DNA of 64,000 bases from Formicarius rufipectus (taxonomy: Eukaryota > Chordata > Aves > Passeriformes > Formicariidae), in NCBI GenBank assembly GCA_013399695.1, contig VXAU01002231.1, positions 528,316 to 592,315 of the forward strand, read 5' to 3'. Below the pieces are notes generated by a model, which saw only the letters and a program-made list of their open reading frames with translations, did no database searches and was not told the origin of the DNA. The position numbers and the translations under genes are program-made. Shown here in pieces: positions 14,282 through 28,200 of this stretch; position 1 is the first letter of the stretch, and the number at the start of each line of letters is the position of its first letter.

Positions 14282-14839
14282 TGAGGTAGGTTGACCTTGA
14301 CTGGATGCCAGGTGCCCACCAAGCTGCTCTATCACTCCCCCTTCTCAGCTGCACAGGGGAGAGAGAATAAGATGGAAAATGACTCCTGGGTTGAGATAAA
14401 GCAGTTTACTGAACCAAAGTACACGAGCAAAGAGGGGAAAAATAATTTTATTCTCTACTTTCCATCAGCAAACAATGTCTGCCCACTTCCCAGAAAGCAA
14501 GACTTCAGCACATGTTTGCTCCAGAAGGCAAACCTTGTAAATAACAAATGCCCTCCCTTCCTGCTTCTTTCCTTTGCTTTTATATCTGAGTATGGAATAT
14601 CCCTTTGATCAGTTTGGGTCAGCTGTCCTAGCTGTGTCCCCTTCCAGGATCCTGCCCATCCCCAGCCTCCTGATGTGGGGTGGAATGTTAAAGAAAACAG
14701 GGCTGATGCTGTGGGAGCACTGCTTAGCAGTGGCTGAAACACTGGTGTGTTATCAATGTTTCTAGCTACCAATACAGAGCAGAGCACTGTGAGGGCTGTT
14801 GTAGGGAAAATGAACTCCATCTCAGCCAGACCCAACACA
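14282..14839 (-). mobile_element. solo LTR, avian ERVL type, with 5-bp target duplication
   Basis: On the minus strand it runs TGTGTTGGGTCTGGCTGAGA to CCTACCTCA: TG...CA ends, 558 bp, with a TATAAAAG box inside. The bases CAGAC flank it on both sides (14277-14281 and 14840-14844), a 5-bp duplication as expected for ERVL-type integrases. No internal retroviral region adjoins it, so it is a solo LTR. Family assignment is from memory of avian LTR sequences. Confidence 0.82.
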
Positions 14840-14844
14840 CAGAC

Positions 14845-15455
14845 TCATGAAAAATAACCAGATTTTGGCAAAGAACAGATAACAAAGTTTCTCAGTTCAG
14901 AATTCTCTATGGAAATGGCCTTAGTCCCTAGCCCTTATTATGCTACCTGTAGTGCCTCCTCTGTGTTACCAGCTGAGATGTCACTTCAGGTGTCTCAAAT
15001 CATTCAGAAACTTTGGTCCTCCGTGGAAAACTTCAGAGGACAGTACAGTGCTCTCTTGGTGTGACACAGAGTGTGCATCAAGTGTGACTTTGAACTGCAT
15101 GGAGGCAAAGACTGTTATGTTTAGTTTGGTACTGACTTGTAGGGTTTGTACTCTCTCTGTGCACTGATATAGTCTCACTCACTGGTACTTTGTAAGAGAT
15201 GGGGCGAAAATGTAATATTTCAGTGCAATCATAGAGCAGGATCACAGTGGTGCTATACTGTAACAGAGGCATGTGTTGTGTGTGGGGAGTACATGGGCAT
15301 GTTCTGATCTGAGCAAACTAATCTACACCCCAGATCTTCTTTCCTCTTCATGTATTGTAGGTATGATATCTGATTTTAGTGCTTGAAAGCAGTGGCTTCC
15401 AAAAAGCAAAACAAGCATCTCTAATATCTTGATGTTTATCTTACTTAAGTGCATT
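14845..15455. other. intergenic, downstream of the transporter
   Basis: No gene or known repeat recognised. Confidence 0.5.
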
Positions 15456-15461
15456 TTTATT
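15456..15461 (-). terminator. candidate poly(A) signal AATAAA for the transporter
   Basis: This is the first canonical minus-strand AATAAA seen downstream of the stop, about 675 bases on. It would give a 3' UTR of about 0.7 kb. The position is inferred from sequence only. Confidence 0.4.
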
Positions 15462-16134
15462 GTTCATATTTTGTATTGAAAGAAAACCTTGCTGAAAAGA
15501 AGCTGCCACAGCAGATGGCATTGAAATGCAAATAGAAGGTTACATAGAAGCCCTGTCAGCAAACACACAGTGTTGGAGATGCATGAAATTACAATCTTGC
15601 TAGTGACTTTACAGTGTGGGATGGGAGTGAACAGAGGCTTAAGTAGTAACAATTCTATTCCATTGCTCTTTCTCTGAGCAAACAACAATAAAACATAGCA
15701 ATTCTAGAAGCTACAGGGACTTGTACAAGATTAAACTACCTTAATTGGGGTTAATTGAAGAGGAACAATGAAACTCAAATTATGAACAATGTAAGTTACA
15801 TTCAGATATACAGAAAGGAAGTATGACTTGACAATAAGGATTATAAATGGTGCTGCATATCAACAAACCATATCAGAGCTGGAGAACTTCTTTTTAAGGT
15901 CTAGATTGCAAGGCTGATGGCTTTTCGTTTTTTTAAACAACAGTTATTGTCTTTTCCATTTCAGAAGACTAATTAGTCTAATTTGCTAACAGGCAAAACT
16001 TAACTGACATCAAACTGAAACACAATACAGTGATTAGTGCTGTAGTATGACTGAACATGTGGGGAGAACCTCAGATGATAAAAATTGCTCCAGATGGGAG
16101 ATGTCAGGGTCCAGGTCTCAATGTTGAGGCAACT

Positions 16135-16226
16135 CTATTTACTCTTAGCTGCTGTAGGTTCCACATCTATGTCCAGGTCTGACAGAGCACAGTAGAAGAG
16201 CATCTGAACATATTTTGTTGTCTTAG
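16135..16226 (-). CDS. SLC7A6/7-like: y+LAT-like transporter, terminal coding exon and stop
   Basis: This short exon was found by phase: G plus CT AAG reads AKTTKYVQMLFYCALSDLDI, then DVEPTAAKSK and TAG. The pattern matches the cytoplasmic C-terminus of y+LAT1/2 (TRxxQxLCxxxxxELD). The acceptor is TTATTGCAG. Confidence 0.88.
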
Positions 16227-19200
16227 CTGCAATAACAAAAATGAATGAGACAAAGTTATATCTTAGAAAAATATATGGATTTTGAGGATTTGAAAGCACT
16301 ACACTGGTAATAGGGAAATCTTAAAACAACCTTAATTAATTGAATTAAGCCTGTTAGATATATAAAAGAAGTTCAGTATTTAAACTCACAATCTTTTTTA
16401 ATCAGACTTCCATCAACATTTTCATTGAATTGTCAGATTGATAGCTGAGTTCAAAGTTAATAGAATCATTATTTTGCTTTTCAAAATTGTTTGAATTTGA
16501 GGAGTGGAAACTATCCTTCAAGCCAATAATTGATTATTTAATTGTTTATGAAAAATGCATGGACTCCTCTAACTTGGATGTTTCATACCTTGGGTAGAAA
16601 GTGAGGCAATGGTGTCATGGTACTTATGCCTTCCAGGGTATTAAAAAGCATGCATTTAGTATTCACAATCCTACATGTCTTTTATTGAGCCAACATAAGA
16701 AATGGCTCAACACCACAAATATCAAATGACCATATAACATCCGTATATTGGACTGGTTTGTACAAGTATGCATGGTTTTGTTTTCAAGACCATGTGATGA
16801 AGCAGACAACATGCCACATACAAAAACATAGCAAAGCTTAATAAAGAAAAAGGATTTTAGGAAAAACTATTCTTTCTTCTGACCAAGGTTTTGTCACAGT
16901 GACTAGGACAAGATGATCTTGCTTACCAGAGAGCCACTGCAGACATTTAGGTCTTTTTTCAACTGGCAGATAGACTCCCAAATAATACGCAGGAATGCCT
17001 GAGAGGGCAATACCAATACCAATAAGGGAATTGATTGTGTCACTGTAGAGAGGAACTAAGACCAGGAAGAGGGAACACAAACAGTATACTATAGGGAAGA
17101 AGAGGCTAAGCTGTGGAGATAAAAAAAAAATTATTAAAAATACAATAAATATTACAAAAATTACAGGCTTTGCAGATTAAATTTAGATATGTCAGTAATA
17201 AAAGTATGTACTGAATCTCTTGACTCCTTACAGTCAGCACACTTTGCTAGCTTATGTGTACATTGCTGAGAGCCTCTTATTTGGTACACACCTGATTATC
17301 TCATAATTTTATTTTTTTTTCAGGCCTGCACAAGCTCAGTTCCTTTACAATTAGGAAAAGATCAACCTTTGAAAGCAGTACTTTCAAATTGAGTAGTAAT
17401 GGGTAGTTTTCCCTCTAACTTCAGTAGTGAGTTTTTAAGTGTAATTTTGATAGAGAACTAACTCAGCTAGACTTTCAGTTGCCTTCTTGATTCTATACAG
17501 CTAATGGACTTATTAATGGACAACCATTTTGTGTGGGCACTTAACAAATTCTATACCACAAATAAGGAAAGTTGGGCCACAAAGTTGCTAAGAGTACTGG
17601 AGGACCTTCCCTACAAAGACAAGCTGAGAAAGTTGGGCTGTTCAGTCTGGAAAAGAGAAGATTGTGTGGAGACCTCATAGCAACCTTCCAGTGTCTGAAG
17701 GAGGCCTCCAGGGAAGCTGGAGAGCGACTTTTTGTCAGGAACTGTAGTGAAAGAATGAGGACTAATGGGCACAAACTGAAAGAGGGGAAATTTAAGCTAG
17801 ATACTAGGAAGAAACTCTTTAACATGAGGGTGGTGAGATACTGGAACAGGTTGCCCAGGGAGATTGTGGGTGCCCTAACACTGGCAGTGTTCAAAGCCAA
17901 GTTGGATAAGGCTTTGAGCAACCTGGTCTAGTGGGAGGTGCACCTGCTCAAGGCAGAGGGTTGGGACTGGATGATCTTCAAGATCTCTTCACACTCTTAA
18001 CATTCTATCATTCTATGAAAGTGGCAATAACTTCTTAATGAATTTATTTTTCACAATTTTTTTTTCTTTCACTGTCTTGGCTAGTGAACCTTTATAAGAG
18101 TCCAGGAGTTTACATTTGAATACTAGCTGAAGCTCCTGAGAGTTTACTGGTATAAATACTTCTTTATAAAGGTTAAACATCTAAGTTGCTACTTTTCAGA
18201 AAAGGAAAAAGTGTGTGTGGAGTTGTGGTGTTAACTAAGCTGACAAATGCTAACAGGAATTAAACAATCATCTATAGTGACTAATCCTTGGTTTAGTAGA
18301 GGCAGAAACAAAATTGCCTATAAGGCAAGATTTAATCTTTATCTTCCACACATTTTGGGGGGGAGTTTGGAAATGTGTCAACATGCTTCAGGAAAAAATT
18401 GATCTGCTCTAGAAGATTGAAAACATTTCTAGCAGTTGGTCCTTAGGATATTTTATTTTTTGAGTTTTTTTTTTTTTTTTTTTCAAATTACTCAGGATGT
18501 TACACTTCAATGGAAAAAAAGTGTTCATAAAAATGAAGCAGAAGTTCAGTAAGAGGGTGACAAGGAAAAAATATTTAGGTTGGGTGTTAATTTGTAATTC
18601 CTTTAATATTTACTACATCACTGCAGAGTCAAAATGCAGGTCCTTGAGCCAACAAATGTGCCTGTGGGAAGCTGTGTATTTCCACTCTTCCTGCTGGACA
18701 ATCATTGGATTAAAATTAGAAACAACTTTTAGACACACTTTGTTTCTTTGCAGTCTCCCTCTCCTAATTGATAGTGATATACTTTTCTAAGTCAATCATT
18801 AAACATTTTATTGTCTATGACCACTATGCAATGGGAGGAAACAATCAAAACATATTTGATTATTTAAGCTTTTGAACTGTGTGAGCAGAATTGTGGACAT
18901 TTATGGGCTTTTGGAGGGATTTTACTAAGTTTGTTCAATCATGTAAGTTTGATCAGAACATTAACCTCTCTGGAGCTTCCATCATTAGCTCTACTGAGGT
19001 CTACTGTTCTTCCAGGATGGGCTAATAACCCCAGACATTAATTTATTCCTTATTTTTTTTGAAATAAAAATATTTATAAATTTGAATGAAATAAAAATAA
19101 ATGGTAAATATAATTTCAACCTCACAGCAAAAGTACCATAATGGATGTTGTTGTGGAAAACTCAAATGGGTTTTGCTTCTTCATCTTGTATTTTGAAAGA

Positions 19201-22200
19201 ATTTCTAGGGCTGATAAATAGTCTATGGCATAATTACTGATGCTGTGGTTGTGTTATTAAAGATCACATAAACACATGCATTTGCTGGCTTTTATGGCTT
19301 TTCTCCTCTCTTGTATACTTACTTTGACAGGCCGTGGTCTATGTGGCTGACTATGTCTCAAATATATTAGTCCTCCAATAGACAGACCCACGAATAGCCA
19401 GTAGTTGAAACAGTAGTAATTAATGAGGAGGAAAACATCTTCCACAAGGAGATAAAGCAAAGTCATTAAGCCCTAGAGATAATAAAAACAAAGACTTTTT
19501 AATGTGAAAATAAAGAGAGAGTAAAATTATAAACTGGACTGTTTCCAACATATTTGTCTGGACTTAGGAAATCGGGTCCTTGCAAGAATGATGTACTGGA
19601 AACTAAGGAACCTGCAAAATGCTGTGTGAAACATGGTGGTATCTCTTCCTCAAACACAGCATTGAAACTACCACATTTAGGTGAAGAGGTGTTGGGTCTA
19701 TGAAGTTATGTTTCAGCACCAGCAGGCAACTCTCCTAAAAAGGCCGAGTGAGGAGCCCCAGACACTGCTGCAGTATGGAGAAGGCTGCTAAGAAGCTTTC
19801 ACTATGTAGAGGCTTCCTGTGCTGTTCTGGTTGGCTTCAGGTTGAAAGCAAATTTATNCACTTATAAATTGAGACCATTCAAATAAATTTTGTAGCCTGC
19901 AGGTATGCTATACTGCCTGTATGGAAAGACCCAAGCCACCAGGAATTTAATGTCTGTCTTAATAGATAAGCAGAAAAAAACTTGCACTTTCCACATGAAA
20001 AATGTAAATGGTGGTGTACTAAGAGAGAATAGCTCATTTTACTAATCCCTGTAAGAAAAATGTTCATAATGATATTATAACTTTTAGCAAATTATTTTAT
20101 GTCAAACAGGACCAGTATGATAATCTATTTGTAAATAATATGTAGCACAGGGCAAATGCAGAAACCAAATAAAATACACTCAAATACATGGATTATTTAT
20201 TAAAATCATTTGCACTAATTCTGTAACTTGTGGTTTCTCAATTTTGTGTCATAAAACTCATTTGCATAGTGACAGCAGGAAAAAGTCTCTATGGCTGTAG
20301 GCATCCAATGGTAGAAATTTAAAGTGCTTTGTCACTCCTGTTGTAACTCAAGTCATAGAATATCAACCTATGGCAGGGTCTGAATGGTGTTCTGCTATAT
20401 TCTCCTCCAGTGACACTGAAAACTCACATAAAGCTCTCATAAAGACTTAAACAGTTCCTGTCTATACCATTACATATTTAGCCATTCTCTGTTTACTCGG
20501 TAATGGTATGTACTTCTCACTATTAGTGTTTGAAGAATGTATGAATGTGAATCAAGGCATTCTCTTTCCATTAAAGAAAATCCCTATCAGACAAAATAAC
20601 ACCATCCTCACCCCCTCAATGGGTTTTAGAAGTTGTGGGCATTTGCAGAAGATGTGTCCAGCGCAGGTGAAGCCTGTGATTACACCAGGCAGAGGCAAAG
20701 TGTTTTACCCCTGGATCTGAACCATGGCTGCTCAAGGTTTGGCTGTCACTTACGTTGAAGAGGAGAGCAGGGACTGGTGTGAAGCATTTCATATGAATCA
20801 AGCTCAGGCTGACAGGGAGGTGTCCCTCCCTGGCTCCAACATAAAAAAGCCTAAAAAATGAATAAGAAGACTCAACCAGACAGTGAGCCAAGCAATAGCT
20901 TGTTGCTTTCTGACAAAACAAGTAAATAATTCTTTTATTACTCTCTTGTAAATGCTACTCTCAAGTGGCTTTGGTTTATCAAATGGTGCTGATCATGAGA
21001 AGACATGTCTGACCATAACAGGCCCTCTATCACAAATGAACAACTTGATACGGCAAAAACTAACTAGGTCACTTTTACCATGTAGTACTAAAGAATGCAG
21101 ATTAATAATAAATTATTTCTTTTCAATTACTTAAAGTAAATCTTGCATTTCATACCGAGAAGCTGCAATAATTGATGAGTTTAAACCACTATAGCAAGAC
21201 ATGGCCACTGCTATAGGAATTATCCACTTAGCATGACTAAGGGTTTCACTGCCAAATGTCTGTAACAGAAGAAGGAAATAATAGTGAGATCCATGACATT
21301 AAGCATATGGACAGTCCTGAGAAACTCGTGAAAACACACCATCCCAAATGTAGTGTCACACCCCATGTTTTCTTACGACACCCAATAATGACTTGGGAAA
21401 CTAGAATTTGGAAAAGCTGATCAGTATCAAAATAAAAATGGTAGGTGTATTAAAAAAAAGATATAAAAAATATTCTAAGCCTAAATCAAGTCAATGAGGG
21501 AAAAGAAGAAGGTGTATTTGCTTTAATCTATTCTGGCAAATCCCAACTGTAGTAATCCATGGATTTTCATTTTACTTCAGTATAATATTGATAAGGTTTT
21601 AAAAAAATATTTCAGTGAACATTTTTTGTTGAAAATATTGCTGTGATCCTGCTGCATTAAACATCACACACTATAAATTAGAATGATAACAAAAATCCCT
21701 GGTTCTTCGACTACCCTGACTTTTATAGCTCTTTGTCTGATCCTAGCAAATATATCTTTCCAGTGATGACCTGTTATGACTATGATTTACAGAGTATGTA
21801 AGAGGATTTTTCAGGAGATTTATTGGATACATTCTTCATATGCACCTCCCAATATACTGGTACTGTTATATGAAAAAAAAATTGTTTTAACCAAAGCAGC
21901 ACCTTCATCATGAAAGTATTTCAATTGCTTGCCAAGAAGTATGCTACCTGAGATTTTTCTGCAGTGTCTTTTGTTTTAGTTTTGATCCCAAACTTACCAC
22001 AGCCACTGCATCACTTGTGAGGAGAGCTGGCATGTCCAACACTACGTAGTATGCTATATTAGTCAACAAGTAAATAACAGCCACAATAGGCATTGAAATT
22101 GCAATAGAAAGAGGTAGATTTCTGCAAAAGGAAAATGGAAAAAAATATATCATGTTCTTTAAATAAAGAATAATTAAATAGAAGATTGTTTCCAGATTCA

Positions 22201-25200
22201 AACATTTGTGAATGGATACCTCCATCACAGCTTGTAATCCATCATTTTGTAATCATAAGCTTACAAAATAACATGCAGCCATGTGTGGAACAATTCCATA
22301 AGCAGCTGTTTGTTGTTTGTGGGTCTGTCACAAGTTTTAGAGAGAAAAAATTGTATATTCATACATGTAAATTTAATATACTATCTTTCATATGAAGCAA
22401 TTTAAGAGACCACTTACAACAACAAAATTTAAATATACATTTAGGTATTTTCTTGATTGTGGCATTTTTTTACCTAACTCATAACCTATGCATGTGCCAA
22501 GACCAGGTGAATTGCATCAGCTTGAGTAGCTGATGCACACAACTCCCACAGGACTAACTTCCCTGCAGAGGGGAGGAGATAGTATTTGCTCATAAAATGT
22601 AATGCTGAAGATCACATTGTAAAAGTCATAAACCTGAAATTCTTACTCTACTGGTGGCAAAACCAGTCCTAGCAAAAGAATTTGTCTAACTGAAAAGAAG
22701 TAGGGAATTTTAGAGGGCTAGATGGACCCATGCTTTTCCCTGATTTCAGCAGGGTTTTGTTTTCCCCCTTTAAATATTCTAGTCTGAAGTGTAAGGTGCA
22801 AAATATATGCAGACAAGTGATTTATTAGCGTGATACAACTGATGACCGAGTACAATAATTAGAAAGAGTTCTCATTCCTTTGTTTGAAAAGAATAAGGAT
22901 TCTGCAGAGAAAATAGTCTGACTAAATTCCAATCAGAAACAAATACAGAGTGGCTTGCCCTGCCATCACCTGTCAGAGATTCAAAGGAAAAGCACGTGTT
23001 TACCTCTTGGGGTTCTGCATTTCCTCGGTGACGTAGTTGAGCGTGTCCCATCCCGAGTAGGAGAAGAGGGCAGAGTAGAAAGCCAGGGCGATCATCCCTG
23101 GGTTTGTTGCTGAGCCCTCGAACGGAGCTCTCAGGTTTTCCGTTTCCCCTGTACAAATGGCAGGCGCCAATTGCCTGTTACGTTTTGAGGACTGTGACTT
23201 AGGGGGCATCAGGCAAAGTATCACCAGCCAGTCAAAGATGGTGATTGTCCTGCTCTGCTCTGCTCTGCTGCAGCCTCACGTTGAATTTTGTGTGCAGTTT
23301 TGGGCACCACAAGATAAGAAAGATACTAAGCTCTTAGAGAGTCCAAAGAGGGGCAACGAAGATGGTGAAGGACCTTGAGGGGAAGCCATGTGAGAAGCAC
23401 CTGAGGGCACTTGGTGTGTTCAGCCTGGAGAAGAGGAGACTGAGGGGAAACTCATCGCAGTTACAACTTCCTTGTGAGGGGAAGGGAAGGGGCAGGCACT
23501 GATGTCTTTTCTGTGGTGATCAGTGACAGGACTCGAGGGAAGGGCCTGGAGTTGTGTCAGAGGAGGTTTAGGTTGGACATTAGAAAGAAATTCTTCACCC
23601 AGAGGGTGGTTGGTCACTGGAACAGGCTCCCCAGGGAACTGGTCACAGCACCAAACCTGACAGAATTCAAGAAGCATTTGGATGATACTCTCAGGCACAT
23701 GGTGTGACTCTTGGGGGGGTCCCATGAAGGGCTAGGAGTCAGACTCAATAATCTTTGTCAGACACTGAAAGTCTCAGCTAACCATAAGGAAATAAAACAC
23801 CACTGCTTCCAGGGTTTATTGTTCTATCTGAAAGTGTGCAGCTTTCATTTTTAATTGACAAATAGGAGAATTTCTGTCAGATGTTCAGAGAACTACACTT
23901 GTACAAGGAGAGAGCAGAACAAATTTCCCCATGTTTGTTATTTGCATGAACTGTGAAATTCTACCAGAATTCATGGAGTCTTCATCTCCTGGCATTACTG
24001 TCAAACCTACTGAAGGAGGGAACCATACTGAAGGCATGTCTGTCACACAGAAGTACTTGGAAAACCCAAATTCAGTTTCTAAATCTGTCTCATATTTCTT
24101 CCTAATACCTGTACTTCTGTTTTTACCAGGTGAATTAGTGGCCCCTGGAATGGGACCTCCTGGAAGCATCTCAGTGGGATGCTCTGCCCCACAAAGGTGT
24201 TCCCTAAAATTAAGAGAAAAGACTTAAAATATCTTTCTGGTCAAAATTTTCCTCTACTTTAGCACAACCTGCAGAGTGCTGCAAAAGAGATGAAATGTTA
24301 ATGAAACTGTGTAAGCCTTTGCAGCTGTTCTGAAAAGGCTAAGAAAGGCCTTACAGGGTTTGTAGAAGGAAAGTCAACTACCTAATGCACCTGGAAGTGG
24401 GTTAAGTATTATGGAAGACAGGAACGTGCTGAAAACTCAAATAGGAAAGAAAATAAGGCCTTTGTTGTAAAATAAAAGCACTTCACACTCTGGTTAAACT
24501 AAGGAGTTTATAGATACCAAAAAAACCTTGAAGAGCAATCACTACCAGGAGGTTTTTGAACCAAAGAAGAGAAACTATGAGATGTAAACACACTTTGTGG
24601 AAGAAAAATGGTTGGAAGGAAAAAGTAAAAAAAGAAAAAAACCCCTGTTTTTTTTTTCTTTTACAAGAGACAGGTCCTATTCAAAATCAGATACATTGAG
24701 AATCTTTTAACTGAAGAGGTGTATCCAAGCACATAAGAAGGAATACAGCAGGGCTAAAACATCATAATTGTTCTTTTTATTACATCAGTTGAGTTTAAAA
24801 GAGTCATTGACCTGACCATAGCTTCCTCCCGAAGTCTACATCACTCCTCCTCCCAGTCCTTCCTATATTTAAGTGCTCAGTTCTGCTTAAACAAAGCTGA
24901 GATGAGACCTTTACTACCTTTAAAAGCTCTCAGCATTTTGTGTTCCTTACAATTATATTTCCTTTCCATTTTTACCCACACTGACCCCTCAGAGCAATGC
25001 AGATGAAACAAAGTGGTCTATATGGACGTGGGACCAGAGGAAAAGCAGCCCCTGTGCCAAACAGCACGCCATAGAAGGCAGGAAATTTTAAAGGAGGTGA
25101 TTTGAGAACAGTGGCAAAGCTGATACAGAGGTGGCATCATAGACTCACATGTTTGTAAAACTGCAGTAGTTTTGTGAGGAGAGCTACTCCTTCATGGAAC

Positions 25201-28200
25201 TGTGGCCCTTAGGCAATGCTTTTCCTCACCTTCATGTTCCTGGCCTTAGGATTGGGTTCAGTTGTCCAGATTTCTTTAGACTTGAACCAACCAGAGACAA
25301 CTGATATGCACAGATAATGACTAAACAAAAAAGCTTTCTTAAAGTCTGGCGTAGCTTTGCAGTGTAACAGCTGGAGCAACTACAGCCAAAGAAAGGCCAG
25401 CAAGCATGAAAAAGCAAGCATACTCTTAGGTTTATAAGCTAGTTTAGAAGGAGAAAAAGATAATTCCAAAACCAAGGAGGGGAAACCATCAACTGGATAA
25501 AGACACAATGACTATACAGTTTAAGAATGTCAAGGGAAATGAAAATGAAGAAACCTTAGCAACTGAAGCAGCAGAGCTAGAATTCAGAGACTTCACTGTA
25601 TTTGAGGCACAAATTAATAAAAAAACTTATCTATTGTCATATGCAAAGATCAGAGGTAGCACTGGAATAGACTACTCCCAGCTTTTCAGTGTGTTCAGTT
25701 CAGTCCATTTATTGCTGATAGGAGGTGGCTTATCTGTCCTGTGATGCCTTACATTAACACTACCACAGTGACTCACAGAACTGCCCTATTACAGTCTTCT
25801 CCCTTCTTGAACAACCATATCCTCCCACAAATCCCACCAATGATTTCCCCCCTCCCCAGTCCTCTCCTCTGGCAGGGTGCTCTGGGGCAGGGCTCTGTGT
25901 GTGGGGCATGGGAGGAGTATGGTGGTGATGAGAGGCATGAGGAGCAATGCAAATTCTGCTGTGCTGTCCTGTCATAGGACAGGTAGCAATGCATGAGTCA
26001 GAGACACTGAGGCTGACTTTAAACAAGTTAGCACTAAAGTGATGCTAAATCAGCTGCTATTTGCTATTCAGACCAAGTCCTGTGTTGGTTTTCTATCAGT
26101 GGACATAAGAATAATTAATCCCCTATTGTTTAACAAGCCATAAAATTTCTCTGATCTTCCTATGGCAGACTTTTTTTTTTCCCAGAATAAACAACCATTC
26201 ATATGCAAATCCTAGGGAGTTTGGTATTCCTGCACGGATTTTGAAACTTATGTATGGTTCATTTCATAGGATTTAAGTAAATGCAAATTAATCTTACCTT
26301 TACCAATTTTGTAGAGACCAACAGATATCACCAAGATAAGAGCCATAACTTTTGCATATGTGAAAACATCTTGCACACGGGTTCCCCACTTCACGTTAAC
26401 ACAATTAATAAATGTTAAGGAACCTACGGAGAAAAAGAATATGCATGAAAGGAGCACTGGATGTTTCACATCATTGAAGTAATATTTTAAATGCATCCTT
26501 CTAGTCTCCACCTCTCTTTCAAGGAGTAAAATAGACTCAAATTTCACTCCGTTAGGATCACCTAGATTTATTAAGAGGAAATAGTTCGCTTAAAATTTGC
26601 ACAATAGTTTTCTGAAGGATACTGTTTTCTTGACAGTAAATAAGACAACACACATTAGTTTTTTGAATTTTAGAATTAACTCCTGCTCCTTTTAAATAAT
26701 ATTTAAATTTTATTAAAGTCAACAGTGTTGCTCACATGCAAAAGGTGAAATTTCTTTATACCCTTACAAAGTTCTCCATGCAGATTCAAGCTTTAGTCTA
26801 GGAACAGAATAAGAAGGGCTTCTGCACAAAAATGTTTGGACAAGATACTGAATTGAGCCAGGTTCAGTTGTTACTCTGTGCCCATGGCTTAGAAGCTACA
26901 CAATTCACGCTTTAGCCCTGAGTCTGAAGATTGCACAAGTACCTGTTGATGGAGTCCTTTCAAGTCCCAGTTTTGGGAGAATCTAATAGAAATAACAAAG
27001 TAGTCGGTTGCAGAGAGCATGTGGGATCAACTTGTTTTTATTTCCTCCTTCTGCCATATTCTTTGCAAGTCATTTTGCCACTCAGCCGGCACATATCCAG
27101 CCACATGCCCACTTGCTCTCACTCTAGCACACACACATGGCATCATGGGCAGCTTCTCTCTTGCACTCCCATGATTGGAAAGGTAAGGATATGCATTGGT
27201 ACCAGGTATGAAGCTCAGCTAGTGGGAAAGCAAGCAGAACAAATGTGGCATGGGTGAACACAGTGCTCTCAAGCATGGATCAGAGTGGAATATGTCTTCT
27301 CTAGAGGTCTTGTTGGTCTTTACTTCTGTTTCCATGACCTGCTTGTAATCTACATTTCAGTTTACAAAGGAAGAAAAATGGTTTTGAAATCGTCAAAACG
27401 AAAACAATTTAGAAATCATTCTATATAGAAAGAATACTAGCACCAAACCACAGATGCTCAAAGAATTTCTTGCCTTCATTGTCACAAATGAATCTGCATA
27501 TTTGACAGTATCCTATCAGCTTCAAGGTAATAACAGACCTATTTACAGCACCAGGACCTGATTTGGCCGCCCTATTTCCTGTTAATATATCAATAATGAG
27601 AAATGGGGAAAGAATTTTGTCCTTCTTCTACTATTAAAAAAAACAAAACCCAATAGGTTATATAGTGATAGTTCATGCCTGTCATGTCTGATTATAATTT
27701 TAAACATGTCTATATAGTATGACTTCTGAAAACCATGCTCTGGTAAAGTATGGAGAAATGGATACATTTCCAAGAAATGGATAGTGTGTGAAGAGCTGTC
27801 TCTGCAGAACAGCTATGAACGGGTTAAGGGTAAGAATTACTTAAGGGCAAGAGCTTAAGAGTGAGAATCAGAGTCTGAGGCAAGAAAGGGAACGTGGTGG
27901 CTGGTGTTCACTACAGGCCACCTGCCAGACCAAGGGGAGCCTATGAGGAAGCCTTCTTGCTCCAGCTACAGGAGGCATCGTGTCCTGCTGGGGAACCTCA
28001 ACCACCCTGACGTCTGCTGGGAAAGCAGCAACATGAGCTGTAGGCAATCCAGGAGACCCCTGGAATGCACACAGGATGACTTCCTAAGCCAGGTAACAAA
28101 CAGCCCTACCAGAGAGGATGTGATAGTGGATCTGATGGTCACCAGTGTAAGTGAGCTAATTGGGGACATCAAGATTGGAGGCAGCCTGGGCTGCAGTGAT

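Noticed and set aside
17572..17931. 119-codon frame ending in LSNLV, and the 77-codon frame at 23474-23707
   Set aside because: Both are the CR1 ORF2 C-terminus, not host genes.
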